From: Kordia periserrulae
GTDB taxonomy: Bacteria > Bacteroidota > Bacteroidia > Flavobacteriales > Flavobacteriaceae
Assembly: GCF_003054265.1 (NCBI RefSeq)
Contig: NZ_QBKT01000001.1
Span: 558,001 to 622,000 of the forward strand
Direction: 5' to 3'
DNA length: 64,000 nucleotides
In this document: piece after piece, positions 61,052 to 64,000 of the stretch
Layout: each line of letters begins with the position of its first letter
Position numbering within the stretch: the stretch's first letter is position 1
The notes under the pieces: generated by a model
Told to the model about the DNA's origin: nothing
The model's input: the letters and a program-made list of their open reading frames with translations, nothing else
Databases searched by the model: none
Translations under genes and position numbers: made by a program

Positions 61052-62446
61052 TTAGAATCGTGCGTTTATCCAGTCAGAAATAAAATTTAATGCAACAGGC
61101 GCAAATGTTTCTTCAATAGTTGCATATTCACTAAATGCGCCTGTTTCTGAGGTTTGAAATAGGTGGTTTAGGTTCTTAAATTCCTTGATGGTTACGTCTT
61201 TATTGTGTTGCAAACCTTTTTGAATACCGTCTAAGTTCATTTTAGGCAATACTTGAAAGTCTTTTTCTCCGTTCACAGCCAATACAGGACAGTTTACTTT
61301 TTGCAATGATACTTGCGGATCGTAACTCATAAAAGCACGCATCCATGGTGATGTAAAGGCTTCTACTTGCTGATTGATAACTGCATCTGTAAGTTCTGCT
61401 TTTCCTTTTTCGGAAGTAATTTTGGTTTTTAAATCGTGCAAGATGGCTTTCATTTCTTTTTTGGAAGCTTCACCTTTGTAGTTGGCACTGATTGTATATA
61501 ATTTGGCAGACGCTTCTTGCGATGCCGCAATGTCTTCCGCAGGATAACCTTCCAATTCGGCAGCACGTTTTCCTTGAGTGAGCAATACTGTTTTTCCGTC
61601 AACACCCGGTCCTGCTAATAAAACACAATATGCTACGTTGTTGTTTCTAGCTGCTACAATTGGTGCAATCAATCCGCCTTCACTATGACCGATTAATCCA
61701 ATTTTAGTTACATCTACAACATCGCTTCGCGTTTGTAAATATGCCATCGCAGCTTCTACATCGGTAGCGAAATCAAAAGAAGTTGCTGATGAAAAATCAC
61801 CTTCCGATTTTGCCGTTCCTCTATCGTCGTAACGCAAAACTGCAATTCCCTGACGCGTTAAATGATCTGCTAATACTAAAAATGGTTTGTGTCCTAGCAA
61901 TTCTTCGTTTCTATCTTGCGGTCCAGAACCTGAAATTAAAATCGCTACTGGCGGATTTTTAACGTCTTTTGGTAAAGTTAACGTTCCTGCTAATTTGATG
62001 TTTTCTGCTTTCGCATTTTCAAAAGTAACTTCTTCAGCAGTGTATGGATACGGTTTTTTTGGCTCTTGTGGTTTTACTTTTTTAGTTTCCTTTTCGCCTT
62101 TGGTCATGTTTAAAGGAAAGGTTTGCCCAGATTGTTTGAACGTTCCTTGAAGCTTACCATTAGCAAATATAGCCGTGTATTCCATTCCTATTTGTGCATA
62201 CGTAATGGTTAGTGTGCTTCCTTCTAATACTGTTTTGTCAGTAGGAAGATCGTACGCACCTTGTTTTGGACTGTCTAAGGTAGTTGTGTATCCGTCATCG
62301 CTTTGTGAAATGTTGAATACTATAGGAAGTTCCATTCCTTGCACATTCAAATTTCCTTTCCAAGTTCCAGAGATATCTTGTGCCGATGCGAACATGGCTC
62401 CTAGTAGAAAAGCAAGCTTAAAGATGAGTTTGATAATTGATTGCAT
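61052..62446 (-). CDS. Secreted alpha/beta hydrolase
   Basis: A 464-residue protein with a signal peptide (about 1-23, ending ASAQ), an N-terminal beta-rich domain (about 25-115: ISGTWKGNLNVQGMELPIVF, like a lipocalin/DUF-type sensor fold) and an alpha/beta-hydrolase domain. LISGSGPQDRNE gives the oxyanion-hole loop and GLIGHSEGGLIAPIVA the nucleophile elbow (GHSEG). H of NHLF near the end and a central Asp complete the triad. Probably a periplasmic esterase or peptidase; substrate not known. Confidence 0.88.
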   Translation of the reverse strand: MQSIIKLIFKLAFLLGAMFASAQDISGTWKGNLNVQGMELPIVFNISQSDDGYTTTLDSPKQGAYDLPTDKTVLEGSTLTITYAQIGMEYTAIFANGKLQGTFKQSGQTFPLNMTKGEKETKKVKPQEPKKPYPYTAEEVTFENAKAENIKLAGTLTLPKDVKNPPVAILISGSGPQDRNEELLGHKPFLVLADHLTRQGIAVLRYDDRGTAKSEGDFSSATSFDFATDVEAAMAYLQTRSDVVDVTKIGLIGHSEGGLIAPIVAARNNNVAYCVLLAGPGVDGKTVLLTQGKRAAELEGYPAEDIAASQEASAKLYTISANYKGEASKKEMKAILHDLKTKITSEKGKAELTDAVINQQVEAFTSPWMRAFMSYDPQVSLQKVNCPVLAVNGEKDFQVLPKMNLDGIQKGLQHNKDVTIKEFKNLNHLFQTSETGAFSEYATIEETFAPVALNFISDWINARF

Positions 62447-62596
62447 GTCTGTCGTTTTTTGATTACGGTGTAAAAGTAGGACACTTTTACGCGTTCTTAA
62501 TCAAAATTATGACGAACGGAAAATAGATTGTGGCGAACGGTTTTTTGGTTGTTTTTCGTTTACACTGAGCTTGTCAAAGCATTTTTTGTATACACA

Positions 62597-63322
62597 TCAA
62601 TCCTCTTTTTCGGCAATTCGCTTTTCTATTTCTTTCATGATTTTTTCAGCTCTTGTTTTGAAAATTTTTAATTCAGGTAAGAAGATTTTATATGCCATGA
62701 AATGTGTGGTCGCAATTCTGTTTTTGTAATCGGGATCGTTGAGCGCGTAGTCGATGAATTCTTTGGTAGGACGAAAATTGATGACACTTGACCACCATTC
62801 GTAGTTTTTCTTGAAATGCGAGTAATTTTCTTTGATATCTTCCGAACGCATGTCGTCATCTATTTTAATTTCTCGAAGTCGTTCTGTGTAAAATTCTATG
62901 ATTTGCGTAGGCAAACTGTCTTGAAACTTGTCGGTATTGAAGGCTTCTAACTGATTGTATCCGCGCTTGTTGAACGTAATTTCAGGAAAACCAATCATAA
63001 TAGCAATGTATTGCGGATTAAAAGCATAATCAACCGCTTTGATGGAATCTTTTAATATTTTATTGAATAGTGGTTCTGCCAAATCATAATAGGAAAACAT
63101 TTTATCAATTTCTTTGATATCATTTTCCAAATCATCTTGGACAATGGAATAAATATTTAACAGCTTTGCTTTTTCTTTGCGTCGTTCATTCCAATTGTTT
63201 AGAGAAACTGCAATTAAGATTCCTATTACCACCAAAATGATTTCTCCAATTGCATATGCAATATAACTTGCTATTTCTTTCTTTTTCAAAAGTTTACTTC
63301 TTTTATTTCTAAATAATTTCAT
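62597..63322 (-). CDS. DUF6090 family membrane protein
   Basis: A 241-residue protein with a basic N-terminus (MKLFRNKRSKLLKKK), one membrane helix (about 22-42: YAIGEIILVVIGILIAVSLNNWNE) and a soluble helical part. The VIGILIALSLNNWNE-type helix is the sign of the DUF6090 family, common in Flavobacteriaceae. Function unknown. It starts 12 bases after the beta-barrel gene, so the two are probably cotranscribed. Confidence 0.82.
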   Translation of the reverse strand: MKLFRNKRSKLLKKKEIASYIAYAIGEIILVVIGILIAVSLNNWNERRKEKAKLLNIYSIVQDDLENDIKEIDKMFSYYDLAEPLFNKILKDSIKAVDYAFNPQYIAIMIGFPEITFNKRGYNQLEAFNTDKFQDSLPTQIIEFYTERLREIKIDDDMRSEDIKENYSHFKKNYEWWSSVINFRPTKEFIDYALNDPDYKNRIATTHFMAYKIFLPELKIFKTRAEKIMKEIEKRIAEKED

Positions 63323-63334
63323 ATATGATATTCA

Positions 63335-64000
63335 TTAGAATCCAAAACCAAAACCGAATGCAAAACGCAATCCGTCATCAGAATTAAATAATGAAATATT
63401 AGCAGAAAGCATATCGGCAGCATTGAGCCAAATTCCGCCTCCGAGCGATGTATTCCATTTTTCAGAAGTATCGCCGCTAATCCAAATTCTACCATAGTCA
63501 AATCCGCCAAAAACACCAATATTTAACGGCAATATTCCTGTTTTTACTTTTCTAAGATTTACGCGTAAATCGGTCGTTTGCACAAAGGCACGTTTTCCTG
63601 TAAAACGCTCATGACGAAAGCCACGCAAACCTGTTCGAGCACCCAAACTTGCTGCTTGATAAAATTCAAAACCATCGCCAAAGTTGATGTGTCCGCGGAA
63701 TTTTGTCGCCAATACTAGTTGTCCACTCGAAATCAGTCGATGATTGATGGCAAACTCAGGAATTAAGTAGGCAAAACCTCTTGTGGTACTTACGTTATTT
63801 TTATATCCTGATTCTACACTTATCTCCATTCCCATTGTTGGAAACGCTGCATTGTCAACATTTTTGTAATGATATTTTGCACGAACTCCGAAGAAATCTT
63901 GCTTGTCAAAAAGTCGCGAATCTGCTGGAAAGTTTTGCTCTAAGAAACGACCTGGCGTCCGTTCTATTTCATTGCTTTCATAGGAAAATCCTGCTTGGAA
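63335..64000 (-). CDS. BamA/TamA-type outer-membrane protein, 5-prime end beyond the window
   Basis: The frame is open to the right edge of the window, so only the C-terminal 221 residues are seen (the visible part starts FQAGFSYESNEIERTPGRF). The C-terminal beta-barrel has ARTGLRGFRHERFTGKRAF, the conserved LRGFR...RF block of the bacterial surface antigen family, and ends FGFGFGF with terminal Phe. In flavobacteria such barrels are often joined to a metallophosphoesterase or patatin part, which would lie outside the window. Confidence 0.82.
   Translation of the reverse strand, partial: FQAGFSYESNEIERTPGRFLEQNFPADSRLFDKQDFFGVRAKYHYKNVDNAAFPTMGMEISVESGYKNNVSTTRGFAYLIPEFAINHRLISSGQLVLATKFRGHINFGDGFEFYQAASLGARTGLRGFRHERFTGKRAFVQTTDLRVNLRKVKTGILPLNIGVFGGFDYGRIWISGDTSEKWNTSLGGGIWLNAADMLSANISLFNSDDGLRFAFGFGFGF

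Overview
The window comes from a low-GC, marine-type member of the Flavobacteriaceae (phylum Bacteroidota). The evidence is the gene content: rplM-rpsI-rpsB-tsf-pyrH-frr in flavobacterial order, SucA/SucB, a mevalonate pathway, an ExbB-x-ExbD-ExbD set, DUF5686/CarboxypepD_reg outer-membrane proteins and LytTR pairs. Promoters of the Bacteroidota type (TTG, then TAnnTTTG) precede many genes. A Kordia-like genus would fit, but that is a guess from gene style, not something the sequence proves. No phage, insertion sequence or CRISPR array is visible.

Layout. 1-12.8 kb is an envelope/surface-glycan region: a lone sensor kinase, a GT-C glycosyltransferase coupled to an SGNH esterase-like protein, then a tight operon of SPASM radical SAM, B12-binding radical SAM, class I methyltransferase, acyltransferase-3 and SGNH protein, followed by a TerC protein and a third SGNH protein. 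Its spacers carry REP-like hairpins, a decayed copy of an SGNH gene tail and heptanucleotide arrays. 13-18.3 kb holds translation and UMP kinase genes, interrupted on the minus strand by a Cys-rich leader-core peptide that looks like a lanthipeptide-type RiPP precursor. 18.4-28.4 kb has DUF5686 and MMPL membrane proteins, a probable structured RNA, asnS, a lipoprotein, rpoN and a PAP2-like protein.

28.4-33.7 kb (minus strand) has a beta-barrel protein, the ExbB/ExbD energiser set, tRNA-Ser(GGA), asparaginase and TatD nuclease. 33.9-41.9 kb has a retropepsin-like protease, an unusual TonB-plug/TPR fusion, sucB-sucA and a small beta-barrel protein. 42-47.1 kb has a DUF2254 protein and a three-gene glycosyltransferase operon. 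47.2-51.8 kb has a TPR histidine kinase/LuxR regulator pair and small envelope proteins. 51.8-59.2 kb has two pseudouridine synthases, the mevalonate genes, a UbiA-type prenyltransferase and a BaiN-type flavoprotein. 59.2-64 kb has a LytTR/LytS pair, an alpha/beta hydrolase, a DUF6090 protein and a BamA/TamA-type barrel cut by the window edge.

The most interesting items are the RiPP precursor at 15994-16230, in which Ser/Thr and Cys are equal in number and largely alternate, with a second frameshifted Cys-rich frame just upstream of it; the radical-SAM/acyltransferase/SGNH operon; a candidate structured RNA or attenuator at 23434-23617; and a recurring 7-bp periodicity in spacers across the whole window.
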